Below, piece after piece: positions 11,175 through 23,028 of a DNA stretch of 64,000 nt; position 1 is the first letter of the stretch; every line of letters starts with the position of its first letter. The notes under the pieces are model-generated. The model made no database searches. It was not told the origin of the DNA and was given only the letters and a program-made list of their open reading frames with translations. The stretch comes from Exophiala sp. HKRS030 (taxonomy: Eukaryota > Ascomycota > Eurotiomycetes > Chaetothyriales > Herpotrichiellaceae). The position numbers and the translations under genes are program-made. The stretch is from positions 310,001-374,000 of the forward strand of contig JAHWDD010000001.1 of assembly GCA_023897205.1 (NCBI GenBank), given 5' to 3'.

Positions 11175-11185
11175 CTCTTTAAGGT
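11175..11185 (+). promoter_or_regulatory. Possible zinc-responsive element upstream of the ZIP gene
   Basis: CTCTTTAAGGT resembles the Zap1/ZafA zinc-response consensus ACCTTNAAGGT (the right half is perfect, the left half has two mismatches). It lies about 324 bases upstream of the zinc transporter start. A zinc-starvation regulator acting here would be expected for this family but is inferred. Confidence 0.3.
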
Positions 11186-11508
11186 CCTCACTTTTTGCGA
11201 GGCTCGATAAGGTACAAACGCAATCCGAATGCACCCCTGACTGCCACGTTCTTCTCTTATTTTCCATCTCGCCTCGTCTCGGCTTCTTGCATATAAGATT
11301 GTACGATTTCTTATCTCGATCTGCAATACAAAAGACCAAAAAAAAGCATACTTGACGAGCTTGGCTATTGCTTGTCTTTCTTACTTGATCCCCTGATACG
11401 TAACCTCGAGTCCTTGCCTCCATTTACACATACTCTTCGATTCTTACTGTCAACAGGGAAGATCAAACGACGAGAAGAGAGTCGGAGAAACAACACACAA
11501 GAGACACA

Positions 11509-12681
11509 ATGTCCACCGATACCAGTGGAAGCGCGGCATTGGCGTTCAATCCCGAGAACGTCAACCTCTCGACTGCCAACCACAGAGATGTCATCTGTGC
11601 ACTCGCCGCCTCTGGTAATGATTACAACGGCCAGCTGGGCGCACGTGTGTCTGCGCTCTTTGTCATCCTCATCGTCTCTACGGCCGCGACGTTCTTCCCG
11701 GTCATCGCCAAACGGTTCCCCCGTCTACACATCCCGCTGTACGTGTACCTCTTCGCGCGGTACTTTGGTGCCGGTGTCATCGTGGCCACGGCCTTCATCC
11801 ACCTGCTCGACCCGGCCTATGGCGAGATAGGACCCAACACCTGCGTGGGCATGACGGGCGGCTGGGCGGACTACTCGTGGTGTCCTGCCATTGTGCTGAC
11901 GAGCGTCGTCGTCATCTTTCTGTGCGACTTTGGCGCTGAGCGCTACGTCGAGGTGAAATATGGCATCGACAGCGACGCAGACGTCCAAGAGGCCGTCACC
12001 GGGCAGGCTGACGGACCACCCAACGGTCACGCGGATTCTGCTCAAGACGCACGAACGGGGCAATTCGGCGGTAGTATTTCGAGCATGCGCCGCGAACACG
12101 ACGAGAGACGCAAGGTCAGTGCGTACGAGAAACGGTTCTTGGAGGATTTCGAAGAGCAGGACAGCGACGGAGAGTCTGAATACCGCAAGAACTCGTTCAG
12201 ACAACAGATTGCGGCGTTTTTGATCCTCGAGTTCGGCGTCATCTTTCATTCGGTCGTGATTGGGTTGAATCTCGGTGTCGTGGGAGACGAATTCAGCACC
12301 TTGTACCCTGTTCTTGTCTTCCATCAGTCCTTTGAAGGTCTGGGTATCGGCGCGAGGATGTCGGCCATACCCTTCCGCCCGGGAAGCTGGTTGCCGTGGG
12401 TGTTGTGCGCGGCGTACGGGTTGACAACGCCCATCGCCATTGCCATCGGCCTTGGTGTTCGCACGACGTACAACCCGAACAGTTTCACAGCGAACGTGGT
12501 ATCCGGTGTGTTGGACTCAATGTCCGCCGGTATCCTAATTTATACTGGGTTGGTGGAGTTGTTGGCCAGAGACTTCTTGTTCAACCCCTTGCGTACAAAG
12601 GATCACAAGAGGTTAACATTCATGGTCATTTGTGTGCTGTTGGGGGCTGCACTCATGGCGTTGCTCGGAAAGTGGGCATAA
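11509..12681 (+). CDS. ZIP-family plasma-membrane zinc transporter
   Basis: A single exon of 390 aa that imports Zn2+ (and perhaps Fe2+) into the cytosol. Hydrophobic helices near residues 45-65 and 75-100 are followed by a third around 125-145. A long cytosolic loop follows (about 150-230), rich in Asp, Arg and Ser rather than the usual His. TM4 holds FHSVVIGLNLGV near residue 247 and TM5 VFHQSFEGLGIGARM near 272; these His residues line the metal path in the family. Three more helices lead to the C-terminus. Length and motifs match yeast Zrt1/Zrt2 and Aspergillus ZrfA/B; I cannot tell which paralogue it is. The start is the first ATG of the frame, after ACACA at -5 to -1. A possible zinc-response element lies upstream. 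Confidence 0.93.
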   Translation: MSTDTSGSAALAFNPENVNLSTANHRDVICALAASGNDYNGQLGARVSALFVILIVSTAATFFPVIAKRFPRLHIPLYVYLFARYFGAGVIVATAFIHLLDPAYGEIGPNTCVGMTGGWADYSWCPAIVLTSVVVIFLCDFGAERYVEVKYGIDSDADVQEAVTGQADGPPNGHADSAQDARTGQFGGSISSMRREHDERRKVSAYEKRFLEDFEEQDSDGESEYRKNSFRQQIAAFLILEFGVIFHSVVIGLNLGVVGDEFSTLYPVLVFHQSFEGLGIGARMSAIPFRPGSWLPWVLCAAYGLTTPIAIAIGLGVRTTYNPNSFTANVVSGVLDSMSAGILIYTGLVELLARDFLFNPLRTKDHKRLTFMVICVLLGAALMALLGKWA

Positions 12682-13129
12682 AGCCGATGGCGAATGCCAA
12701 TGGGATCGCTTGACCCGACAGCAACGAGGAGGCTTGTGTCGACCAGGCTTACGTGGTGTCGTCCACATTTAGGTACTGCACGATAACCCGATTCCTTGGT
12801 GACACAGAACAAGCCAGATGCAGGGATTGGGTAAGCGTGGGAGGATTAGAGCAGCAGTATCAACGAGCCATGCTTTTGAAATCTGATCCAGGGAGACGGT
12901 CAGTTTACTTCTCGCACCCAGAAAGATTTGACAGTAATAATTAGGCGGAACGGGGAGAGGACACAAGGGGTGGTTCAGCAGAAGATGTGAGTTCTTTTCT
13001 TGACCGGATGGTCAACACAATCCATACACACAGTGGAGGTTTTAGATAGATAGGTAGTAGTAAGCAAAAAGTATACAAAAAGGACAGTAGAGTATCATTG
13101 AATCTCCTTTGTAAGGACCATGAACTAAC
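12682..13129. other. Convergent intergenic region
   Basis: The 3' ends of the ZIP gene and the MAPEG-family gene face each other here. No further gene or RNA was seen. Confidence 0.5.
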
Positions 13130-13695
13130 TCAGCCTCGGCCGCCCTTCCATAACAGGTACAAGCAGGAAAAGTTCCCTGTCCACCACGCAATTCCGCGGA
13201 GCTGACTGTAGAGGTCGTGTGGAATAAAGACGTACACCGCTCCATATACTAGCCTGGTGAGCGTATATGCGGTACACCCCTTTATGAGTGCCGATTCAGG
13301 GACGCCGGACACTAGAGCAAAGAGGACTGTTGCATGGATGTCACAATTGTCAATAGATACTCCATAATCCGAGTCTCTTGAAGGCGGCTGAAGGGAAGGA
13401 GGAAAGAAGACTCACCCGAGGTAGCGAAAAAAGCAAATCCATCGGTGGAATTTGCACTGGCAGCTTCGATGCGGTAAATGCGGTCGAGCTGGGCCCGAGT
13501 CATTTTGCCTTCGCGAATCGCAGCCTCGGCGTACTTGGTCAGATCTTGCCGCGGGCTACCATTGTGGTCGATACCGACGCTTTGCTTCCATGGCCTGCTA
13601 GACAGTGCCACGTACGCGAAAGCCCAGTTCCAGGCGAGAAAGCCGGCTGGAATGGCGAAGGAGGTGGCTGGGGAGAGGCCGAGTGGTGTCGACAT
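13130..13695 (-). CDS. MAPEG-family membrane protein (microsomal glutathione-transferase-like)
   Basis: Two exons, 13416-13695 and 13130-13326, give 158 aa. The 89-base intron (GTGAGT donor, CAACAG acceptor) restores the reading FFATSVLFALVSGVP. The protein has an N-terminal helix (IPAGFLAWNWAFAYVALSS), a polar loop with RIYRIEAASANSTDGFAFFA matching the MAPEG pattern of E-A-x-x-N before a second helix, then RLVYGAVYVFIP and a last helix (GIAWWTGNFSCLYLLW). MAPEG proteins are four-helix membrane proteins that conjugate glutathione or process eicosanoids; in fungi most are uncharacterised. Substrate and enzymatic activity are not determined from sequence. Its start is about 0.5 kb from the divergent GCN1 gene. 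Confidence 0.8.
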
Positions 13696-14227
13696 TGTCG
13701 TGAGGTTGTCAATTGAAACAGGTTCTTCCTAGGTGACAATAGAGATAAAGGTGACTACGGATTGAATATTGATGGTTGGTTGGACCTTTTGGATTTCAGT
13801 ACAAGTCGTGGTCGTATTCGTGTTGATGCTGAATAAGACGCCACCGGAGCTCGGAACGGCCGCTTTTCTTGCCTAAAAGAGAGGAGCTTCAACAGCCTCG
13901 CCAGCCTCGACTACTTTGGTCTCCTTGCAACGGCGGAAACGTTTCGATACATGTCGTACTCTCTATGCTTAAGACATTTATACAAAGTACCACGTAACAA
14001 CCTCCCGGTTCTCACGCGGTGTAGCTGCTGCTTTGGCAACTGACTTGAAACACATGGCTTGTACTGTGTACTGATAGTTGATCAATAATTACATAAGCAA
14101 GGCTGTCATCTTGGCACCCCGCTGGCTCTCCAACTCCATCTATCCAGAATTTTGGTCGTCCGACATTGAAAGGGCCACGTCCCGCCAGCGGCGTCCGATT
14201 CAAATAAACAGGCTCAACACATGGGTC
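13696..14227. promoter_or_regulatory. Divergent promoter region, MAPEG-family gene / GCN1
   Basis: About 0.53 kb between two divergent starts. No open frame of interest. I recognise no specific regulator sites. Confidence 0.4.
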
Positions 14228-17200
14228 ATGGGGGACATTTCACTCTCCGATTCCCCAGAGGCTCTGGCAGCCCAAATTGCCGCTCTCAAAAGCAGTTCTA
14301 CCAGTCTGCGTACTGAGGCTCTACGGAAATTGTTGCACGAGATTCAAGGCTCGGGTGCGTTACCTGCAGACCAAAGACATGACTAGACTAATGACGAAGC
14401 AGACAACGAAACAACGTCCCCGGACACATTAAAGATACTACCTATACTTCTTGCGACCTACCCGCGTTACGTTGACCGGAAATCCCGTCGCGCAGTTCAG
14501 TTATGCCTCCGAGCCTATCTTCGTATCCCGACTTCAGCTGACACTACCTACCCTGCTGTCATCAACTTTTTGCTGCAAGAGAGTCAGAAGTCTGGAATCG
14601 CCTCCACAAATGCCTTTGTACTACTGGAATGGGGTTGCATTGCCCAGCAAGAAAGTCTACATAACAAGAAAGCATTCGACTTGTTATTCGGGAAGATATG
14701 CGTGGCTTCTGCTCGACTTGTCGACAAATGTGAGGATCAAGATGTCCGCGGTGGAGTACAGCATTCTGCCGTCACAGTGGCCAGAAGAGGATTGCGGGAT
14801 GTCTTCAAAAATGAAAAGTTCGGAGAGCCAGCTCTCGAGCTCGCTCTCAAGAATGTCGTTTGTGCACCTGATGCGACTGCAAGCTACGCACCATACGTGG
14901 GAATCATTGCAGGTGTGAGCTCCCGCATACCGGAACGGCATGCGCAGCTCCAATCCTCGAGCAAGCAGATACTCGACTTCTATGTTAAAACTGTCATTGG
15001 CTCCAAAACCCCTGTGCCCGCACACGAAGCTCTGGGAATTCGCGACTTCTTCATGGAATATGTCACACTGAAAGACATGAGCGAAGCAGTGGTACCTGCT
15101 ATTGAAAAGGCTATACTTCGGTCTCCTGAAGCCATTCTTCAGGGCCCAGTCGAAGCGCTTGCTTCGTATCTCCCCGAGAAGGTAGATATCTCAGATCTCC
15201 TTGCATCGAAACTCGTCAAACCTCTCATTTCCGCCATGAATTCTACCAATGCCACCATTCGTGAAGGTGCTGGAAAAGCGTTATTGGCGCTGGTGAGAAG
15301 AGGTGGGAATGCTGATGCACTCCACAAAATGGCTGTGGAGCTGTCAGCAGCTCTGAAGTCCTCAAAGGCTGCAAGTTTCGAAATGCGCGGAATTATTTCT
15401 GAAGTTCTTGAAATCGTGCCTAGAGAGGTTAAAACTTCACCCGTCATTGCGCAGGCTCTCACAGTTGCGGCGGCTAAGGAAGCGAATGAAGGTGCTCTGA
15501 GGAAAGAACTCACAGCAGTTGTTCCCCATCTGCAAGCTATCCTAGCGTTATCGGCAATTGACAAGGCCTTGTCTGAGCCCATCCTGAAAGGTTGCACTGA
15601 GAAACGCCTTAATTTTCGCAAATCTTGGCTTCTGTTCATCTCCAATGTGCTCAGGGGACTGGAAAATGCTCCCTCAGATAGCACCTCGCAAGAATTTGTC
15701 CACGCAGCCTTAAAGGCATTGAAAGATGTTCATGGGGAGATTGCTCCTAACCCAATGCCTGCAGTCCAAAATGGCTACGTTGCAGCAGCATTCGGCCTAC
15801 CTGCACTGCTAGACTCGCCACTTCTGCGGACGGACGCGTACAAGTCAAAATCTTACGATGATCTAAGACGACATCTACTCGATACTGAGCCGAAGATTTC
15901 ACTGTTACTGAATCCCAAGGTCTACATGAGACTCACCTCCATCGAGGAGAATCGCTGGGCTCTAGCTGCTCTTGTTACTGCAGCTTCAGAGCTCGAGAAC
16001 GCCTCGGGAGACGCAAAGACAGCCTGGGCCAGGGCAATTCTACACTTGTTGCTCACGCCAGAAGTTGACTCCAATGTGCGTAAAGAGACCGCAGCTGCGC
16101 TATCAAAAGCGTATCTCGACAAGCCCGCTTCTGTTGGACAAAGCGTCGTGTTGGGTATCTGGGACGTACTCAAATCTCGTTCAACGGATCTAATCATTAA
16201 ATATGAAGAGGATGTGCCCTTGAGTGATAATCGAATACTTCAAGCTATCAAATGCATATCTCCGACCAAAGACAAGACCCTAGGGCAGAACGTTTCGCGG
16301 AGAATCTTGGAACAGCAATCAATATCCACAACTGTCCTGCTCCGCCCGGAGTTGATCGCAAAGGCAGACTGGATCACAACCTGTCTTGGCATTGGCGTTG
16401 ACCCTGGCAAGTTGGTTGAGCAACATCAGGATGCTGTGTTTGCGGAACTCCTTTCACATTTCATAGGAACTCAATTTGCACCTCTGAATGTTTTCGAAAT
16501 TGCTGCGTGCAATGCTGCAGCTACGCTAGCTTTTGTGGCTCCGGAGACATTTACCCCGGCATTGATCCAACAGTTCCGTCAAGATCTCGCTACCATAGAT
16601 CTTGAAAATACTGGTCCTACAGAAGCGCTGATAGCCCGGTCTCCGGAAGGAGCCTTGGTTGTAGACGTTCTTGGTCAGCAAACAAATGCTGTCTTGGACA
16701 ATAAGAATCAGAAGGATTACGATGTACTAAAGTGGGAAGAGGAGATACGTCAACAATTAGCCAAGAAGAAAGGTGCTCCTCAGAAAAAGCTGACTCCAGA
16801 TCAACAAGCAAAAGTCGATGCTCAGCTTTCTCACGAAAAGACCGTCCGAAACAAGCTGAGATCCGTCTCTTACAGAATCAGAAGAGGTGCAAAATTCATC
16901 GAAGGTCTTGCTCGCGGTCCACCAACTGATGCACGGCTCTGGATGTCTCCAGCTATTATTACTCTGACACGTGCTCTTGAAGCTGGAGCGTCTCTTATCG
17001 TGGACGATGAACTTGTTACCGCCTATCTCGCCTGCTCTACCAAAGTCTCGGATCGATTAGGATCACTGCGCCAATTCATCGGCGTAGCAACGCTCAGATC
17101 TCTTCGAACCTCTAATGTTCCAGAGCATCTTTGTGTAGAACCTCTTGCGGAATTAGGTACAAGGGTACTATACAGACTGAGATTTGCGGCAGAGCAACGC

Positions 17201-20200
17201 CCTTTTGACACTGCAAGCACCGCTTACGCTCTGCCACTTATTTTCCAAGTCTTGGAGAATGGTCGGGTTGGCGAAGTCGCAGGAGAAGATGCTGACGCAC
17301 AGGTTCTGCTTGCATTGGAATTTCTATCATTCCAGATGGGTTCCGGAGCTGATGAGCAACTTCCTCGGGCCGATATCCTACGCCATCTTATCAAAGCCAT
17401 GCAGACATATAACCAGCACTACCGGATTATTAAAGACTGCCTCTTTGATTTCTGTCGATCAATTTCGGACAACCTGACTGGAGAAGAAAGAGATATCCTT
17501 CTCTCATCAGTGACATTACCTCAATCTTCTGTCCGTGCTGCTCTTCTACAAGCAATACAGTCAGAAATTGATCTGTCTGATATCGATTACTCGGTTCACA
17601 TCTGGATCTCGTGTCAAGACGAAGAAGATGAAAACGCAGACACAGCTCTGACTATCTGGCAAGAACACGATTTTGGGATAACCGAGGTCATGATCGATCA
17701 AATACCTCCATTCTTATCCTCTACCGCACGGTCAACAAGACTTGCAGCTTCGAAAGCGCTGGCACAAGCACTCCTGCAAGCACCTTCCAAGACAGAGACC
17801 GTACTAAATGGTCTAGAGGAGTCCTACCGCGTTGAAGCGCAACCATTGGTGCCAAAACGTGACAAGTTCGGAATAGTCCAACGGGGAGAGCTAGTTGATC
17901 AATGGGAACGACGAAGCGGAATTGCTCTGGCCTTCAAAGAGCTCAGTACTGTACTCGATAAAAGCGCACTTATCCCTTTTATGCAATTCATGGTATCTGA
18001 GGGCGCACTTGCTGACCGTCACCCTACTGTGCGTACTGAAATGGTCGATGCTGGTACTGCCCTTGTTGCTGCACGAGGTAAAGAGTGCTTAGAACCATTG
18101 ATGCATATCTTTGAAGACGTGTTGCAAGGCCCAGATAAAGCAACGCAAGAAGCAGACTGGGTCAACGAAGCTGTCATCGTTCTGTACGGCTCGCTGGCAC
18201 GACATCTTCCTGATGGTGACAAACGAACTCAAAATGTCATACAAAAGCTCCTGGAGACACTCAGCACGCCATCGGAGTCTGTTCAGTACGCCGTCGCAAA
18301 TTGCTTGCCCCCCCTGGTCCGACCGAGTGCTGTCGATGCAGGTCCTTACATAATTGCCTTGCTCGACACTCTCTTGAACTCTAAGAAGTATGCAGCACGC
18401 AGAGGCGCCGCCTATGGTCTGGCTGGTGTCGTAAAGGGCAAGGGTGTAGTGGCTCTGCGACAGCATAGAGTAATGTCTACACTCCGGAGTGCATCAGAGA
18501 ACAAGAAAAGCCCCGATCAACGTCAAGGTGCAATGATGGCTTTTGAGCTTATGTCACTGCTCCTTGGACGTACTTTCGAGCCCTATGTGATCGAAGTGCT
18601 TCCTCAAATGTTGACCTGCTTCGGCGATCCTGCAGCCTCTGTGCGTGAAGCCACTCTAGATACAGCAAAGACGTGCTTTGCCAGTTTGAGCTCTTTCGGA
18701 GTCCGGCGCGTACTGCCTCAACTGTTGGATGGTTTGGACGAGACGCAATGGCGAAGCAAAAAGGGAGCGTGCGACTTGCTTGGTGCAATGGCATACCTCG
18801 ATCCTCAGCAGTTGGCCACAAGTCTACCTGAGATCATTCCGCCCCTAACGGCAGTATTGACAGACAGCCACAAAGAAGTACGCGCTGCCGCCAACAGCAG
18901 CTTAAAGAGATTTGGTGAGGTCATTACTAATCCTGAAGTCAAGAGCCTTGTCGATGTGTTGCTCAAAGCCCTCAGTGACCCCACTAAGTATACAGAGGAG
19001 GCACTGGACGGCCTTATCAAGGTCTCTTTCATCCACTACATTGACTCGCCATCATTGGCTCTTGTGGTGAGGATTCTCGAACGAGGCTTGAATGACCGCT
19101 CTGCAACTAAACGGAAAGCGGCCCAAATCATTGGCAGTCTTGCTCATCTTACGGAGAAACGGGATATTGTTACACACCTACCAGTCCTTGTAACAGGTCT
19201 ACGCCTCGCTTCTATCGACCCCGTTCCAGCAACAAGAGCAACTGGTGCTAAAGCTTTGGGAAGTTTGGTCGAGAAGCTGGGTGAAGATGCTTTCCCTGAT
19301 CTCATACCTAGTCTCATGTCCTCACTACGCACTGATACTGGCGCAAGTGATCGCCTTGGATCTGCCCAAGCCCTCAGCGAAGTTCTTGCTGGACTTGGAA
19401 CAGCTCGTCTGGAAGAGACGCTTCCAACAATCCTACAGAATGTGGCAAGTCCAAGAGCGACAGTGAGAGAAGGCTTCATGACACTCTTTATATTCTTACC
19501 AGCATGCTTCGGCAACAGCTTTGCCAATTATCTGGCGCAAATCATACCATCCATCCTGGCTGGGTTGGCTGATGATATCGAGGCCATCCGTGAAACTTCC
19601 CTTCGAGCAGGCAGATTGCTGGTTAAGAACTTCGCAAGCAAGTCTATTGACCTCCTGCTGCCAGAGCTTCAACGTGGATTGGCTGATGACAGCTACCGTA
19701 TCCGTCTCAGCTCAGTCGAATTGGTCGGCGATCTTCTGTTCAATCTTACTGGCATTACAGGCCAGACAGACGCAGAGGAAGAAGACGAAAAGGCAACGCA
19801 AGCTGGCCAATCTCTTCTCGAGGTTTTGGGAGAAGAAAGACGCAACAGAGTACTGTCTTCTCTGTACATTTGCAGATGCGATACTTCCGGCCAAGTTCGG
19901 GCTGCTGCTATCGCTGTTTGGAAGGCTCTTGTTGCTACACCGAGGACACTGCGCGAATTGGTGCCGACTCTCACCCAAATCATCATTGCTCGTCTAGCTT
20001 CCTCGAACATGGAACATAAAGTCATCGCCGCGAACACTCTCGGAGAGGTTATTCGCAAAGCTGGCGAAGGCGTCCTCGGGTCACTGTTACCATCACTCGA
20101 AGAAGGTCTGCAGAGTTCAACAGATGCTGACAAGAGACAAGGCATTTGTATTGCTCTGCGTGAAATTGTCAATGCTGCTTCGCCAGATTCCCTCGAAGAA

Positions 20201-22300
20201 CATGAGAAGAAATTGATCGCTATTGTTCGACTCGCCTTGACTGACTCTGACCCAGAAGTTCGCGAGGCTGCTGCAGAGTCATTTGACTCTTTGCAACAAA
20301 CGTTTGGCAAACGAGCCGTTGATCAGGTTCTACCCCATCTCCTCAACCTGCTTCGCAGCGATGGGGAAGCCGAACATGCTCTCTCTGCCTTGCTCACCCT
20401 GCTTACCGAGGCAACAAGAGCCAATGTCATTCTACCGAACCTGATACCCACACTCTTGACCAACCCAATCACCGCTTTCAATGCTCGAGCACTTGCCTCG
20501 TTGGCCAAGGTTGGCGGTGGCAGCATGACTCGCAGGTTGCCCGCCATCCTCAATAGTCTGGCAGACAATATAGTCACGTGCAAGGATGAAGAAGTCTTGG
20601 AGGAACTGAACGAGGCATTTGATGCCGTCTTTTCGTCGGTGGATGAGTATGACGGTCTGAATACTGCAATGAGCGTTATGCTAGTGATGATCAAGCACGA
20701 CGATCATCGCAGACGAGCAGTGGCAGCTTCTCATCTCGCCTCGTTCTTTGCAACTGCTGCGGTCGACTACTCTCGGTACAACCAAGACCTCATCCGAGTT
20801 CTCGTCATTTCATTTGGCGACAGAGATCAAGCTGTTGTCAAGGCCGCTTGGTCCGCACTCAGCCAGTTACAATCTCATCTTCGCAAAGAAGAGATGGAGA
20901 CTCTTGTCGGCTCAACACGGCAGGTCCTGCAACAAGCTGGCACTGCTGGCTCTGTCCTCCCTGGCTTCGCCCTTCCAAAGGGCATTTTGCCTGTCCTACA
21001 AATATTCTTGCAAGGGTTGATGAACGGCACTACCGACCAACGGGTCCAGTCCGCCATGGGCATCTCCGACATCATCGACCGTAGCGGGCCAGACTCCCTG
21101 AAGCCATTCGTGACCCAGATCACAGGTCCACTTATCCGTGTGGTTGGCGAACGATCGATGGACGTCAAGTGTGCCATCCTTTCTACCCTGAACCAGCTAC
21201 TCGAGAAGATACCAACATTCTTGCGACCGTTCCTCCCTCAGTTGCAGAGAACATTCACAAAGTCCATTGCCGACCCGACAAGCGATGTACTCCGGATGCG
21301 GGCCACCAAAGCCCTCAGTACGCTCATCACGCTGACGCCTCGAGTCGACCCCTTGATTGCCGAGTTGGTCACGGGAGCCAAAACTCCGGAGGCTGGTGTT
21401 CGCAACGCCATGCTCAAAGCTCTACAGGAGGTCGTCAGCAAAGTCGGGTCGAACATGAGCGACGCCTCGCGCGAGTCTATCCTTGGCCTGATGGATGCAC
21501 AAGTCGAAGGGCACGACGACAACATGATGGTCACCAACGCGCGACTCCTGGGAGCCATGATCAAGGTTCTCCCCGAGGAGAAGGCCGGGCCGCTGGTCAA
21601 ATCCCGCATCCTGGTCCAACCGTCGACCAATGCGTCGATCCTCGCCCTCAACGCCGTCTTGCTCGAGAGCCCGACCACGATCCTGTCGGCGCACGCCGAG
21701 GAGGCGAGAAGCGTTCTCGTCTCCGGGTTGTCCGGCAAAAGCACCTTTGTGCAGCAGAATGCCGTGCTCGCGCTGGGCAAGTACCTCCTGGCCGAGTCGA
21801 CCGTCGCCGACGAGGAAGCGTGCCGGCCCCTCGTCGAGGCGCTCGCGTCCGTGGTGGCCCCGGGGGCGGACATTGATTCGCGCCGCCTGGCCCTGGTCGT
21901 CGTGCGGACGGTGGCCAGGCACCACCCCGACGAGGCGCGCGCCTTCCTGGGGGCGCTGGTCCCGCCGGTGTTTGCGTGCGTGCGCGACCCCGTCATCCCC
22001 GTCAAGCTCGCGGCCGAGGCGGCGTTCCTGGAACTCTTCGGCGTCGTCGACGAGGAGTCCGCCGTGTGGGAACGGTACGTGGCCGGCCCGGGCAAGGCGT
22101 TGTCCCCCGGGCAGGCGCGGCCCATGGGCGACTACTTCAAGCGCGTGGCGCTCAGGCTGGGCGCGCAGGCCCGGGAGCGACGCGAGGCCGAGGGCGGCGC
22201 CGGCGGGCTCGGCCTGAGTTCCGACGAGCAAGAGGACGAGCGGGAGGTGTGGAGCGTCGGGCGTGTGGATCTCGGTGAGGGAGGCGGCGACGACGAATAG
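14228..22300 (+). CDS. GCN1: eIF2-alpha kinase activator GCN1
   Basis: Exons 14228-14354 and 14403-22300 give 2674 aa, almost the length of yeast Gcn1. The 48-base intron (GTGCGT donor, AAGCAG acceptor) joins HEIQGS to DNETTSPDTLKILPILLATYPRYVDRKSRRAV, the conserved N-terminal start (YPRYVDRKSR). The rest is a continuous array of HEAT repeats. The central part (around residues 1300-1650) corresponds to the eEF3-like region that binds ribosomes. The part near 2050-2430 corresponds to the RWD-binding domain that recruits Gcn2. Gcn1 rides stalled or collided ribosomes and activates Gcn2 to phosphorylate eIF2-alpha under amino-acid starvation. The last 0.7 kb is strongly GC-rich and produces long false open frames on the other strand. 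The C-terminus ends in an acidic, Gly-rich tail. Confidence 0.97.
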
Positions 22301-23028
22301 GGTCCAAGGCACGGCGTTGTTGTAGGGGGCGTAGGTAAATGGAGGGCTTTATGGATGGCTGTCGATTAGAATCTCTTCGAGAAACAGAAGAAAGGGGGGG
22401 GGAAATGGCCAAATGGTCTTGTCACGAGCGCGAGAAAAGCTTGTAATACAGGCACACACAGCATAGCGAAATGTCTTTTTGTTTCTTTTTGTTGTTCTTT
22501 AAGAAAAAAGTTGCGATTCTTTGCTTCCATGGTATATGTCCCTCCACCATTCTTTCTTGCTGGTGGACGACCCGGTATCTACTCAAACATTGTCCTACGC
22601 CGCTGCGATGCATTTTTCCCCTCCCAAAGCCATGTGCCCTCGCTCGCTCGCTCGCTCTCTTGAATGGCAAGCACGACGGTACGACAAAATGTGGAAAATA
22701 TATATACACAGAAGACGTTCCCCCTCTTGTTGAATTGGTTCCAAAACATCCCCAGGACCAACGGTATCTGGGCCCAGCCACATTGAATGAGCATCGTGTT
22801 TTGGCAGTCCAAGCGATCCAAGAGAGACCGTCTGGTGACGAGCTCGTAATATCGAAATGGCTGAGCTGTCTTCTTCTTTTGTAACATGTGGGACGACGTT
22901 AGGTATTTAGCTTTCCGGTGACGAGGTGGCCCCTCACTGCGCGGTAGTGCAGGCGCGCGTGTTACTTGTCGATGGCGGGACATCCTCGATACAAGAATGC
23001 CCAGTTAGGTGGAATGGCGCGAGATTGA
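22301..23028. other. Convergent intergenic region (GCN1 / AFG3-type)
   Basis: About 0.73 kb containing the 3' ends of both genes. It has T-rich and A-rich runs near 22470-22515, likely 3' untranslated sequence, and a short CTCG repeat near 22640. No gene seen. Confidence 0.5.

Noticed and set aside
11725..12324. 199-aa minus-strand open frame inside the ZIP transporter gene
   Set aside because: Antisense to a conserved transporter, with no family resemblance.
21238..22312. Two long minus-strand open frames (about 295 aa each) under the end of GCN1
   Set aside because: They are antisense to conserved GCN1 coding sequence in a GC-rich stretch; their Arg/Ala-rich translations have no domain and are typical codon shadows.
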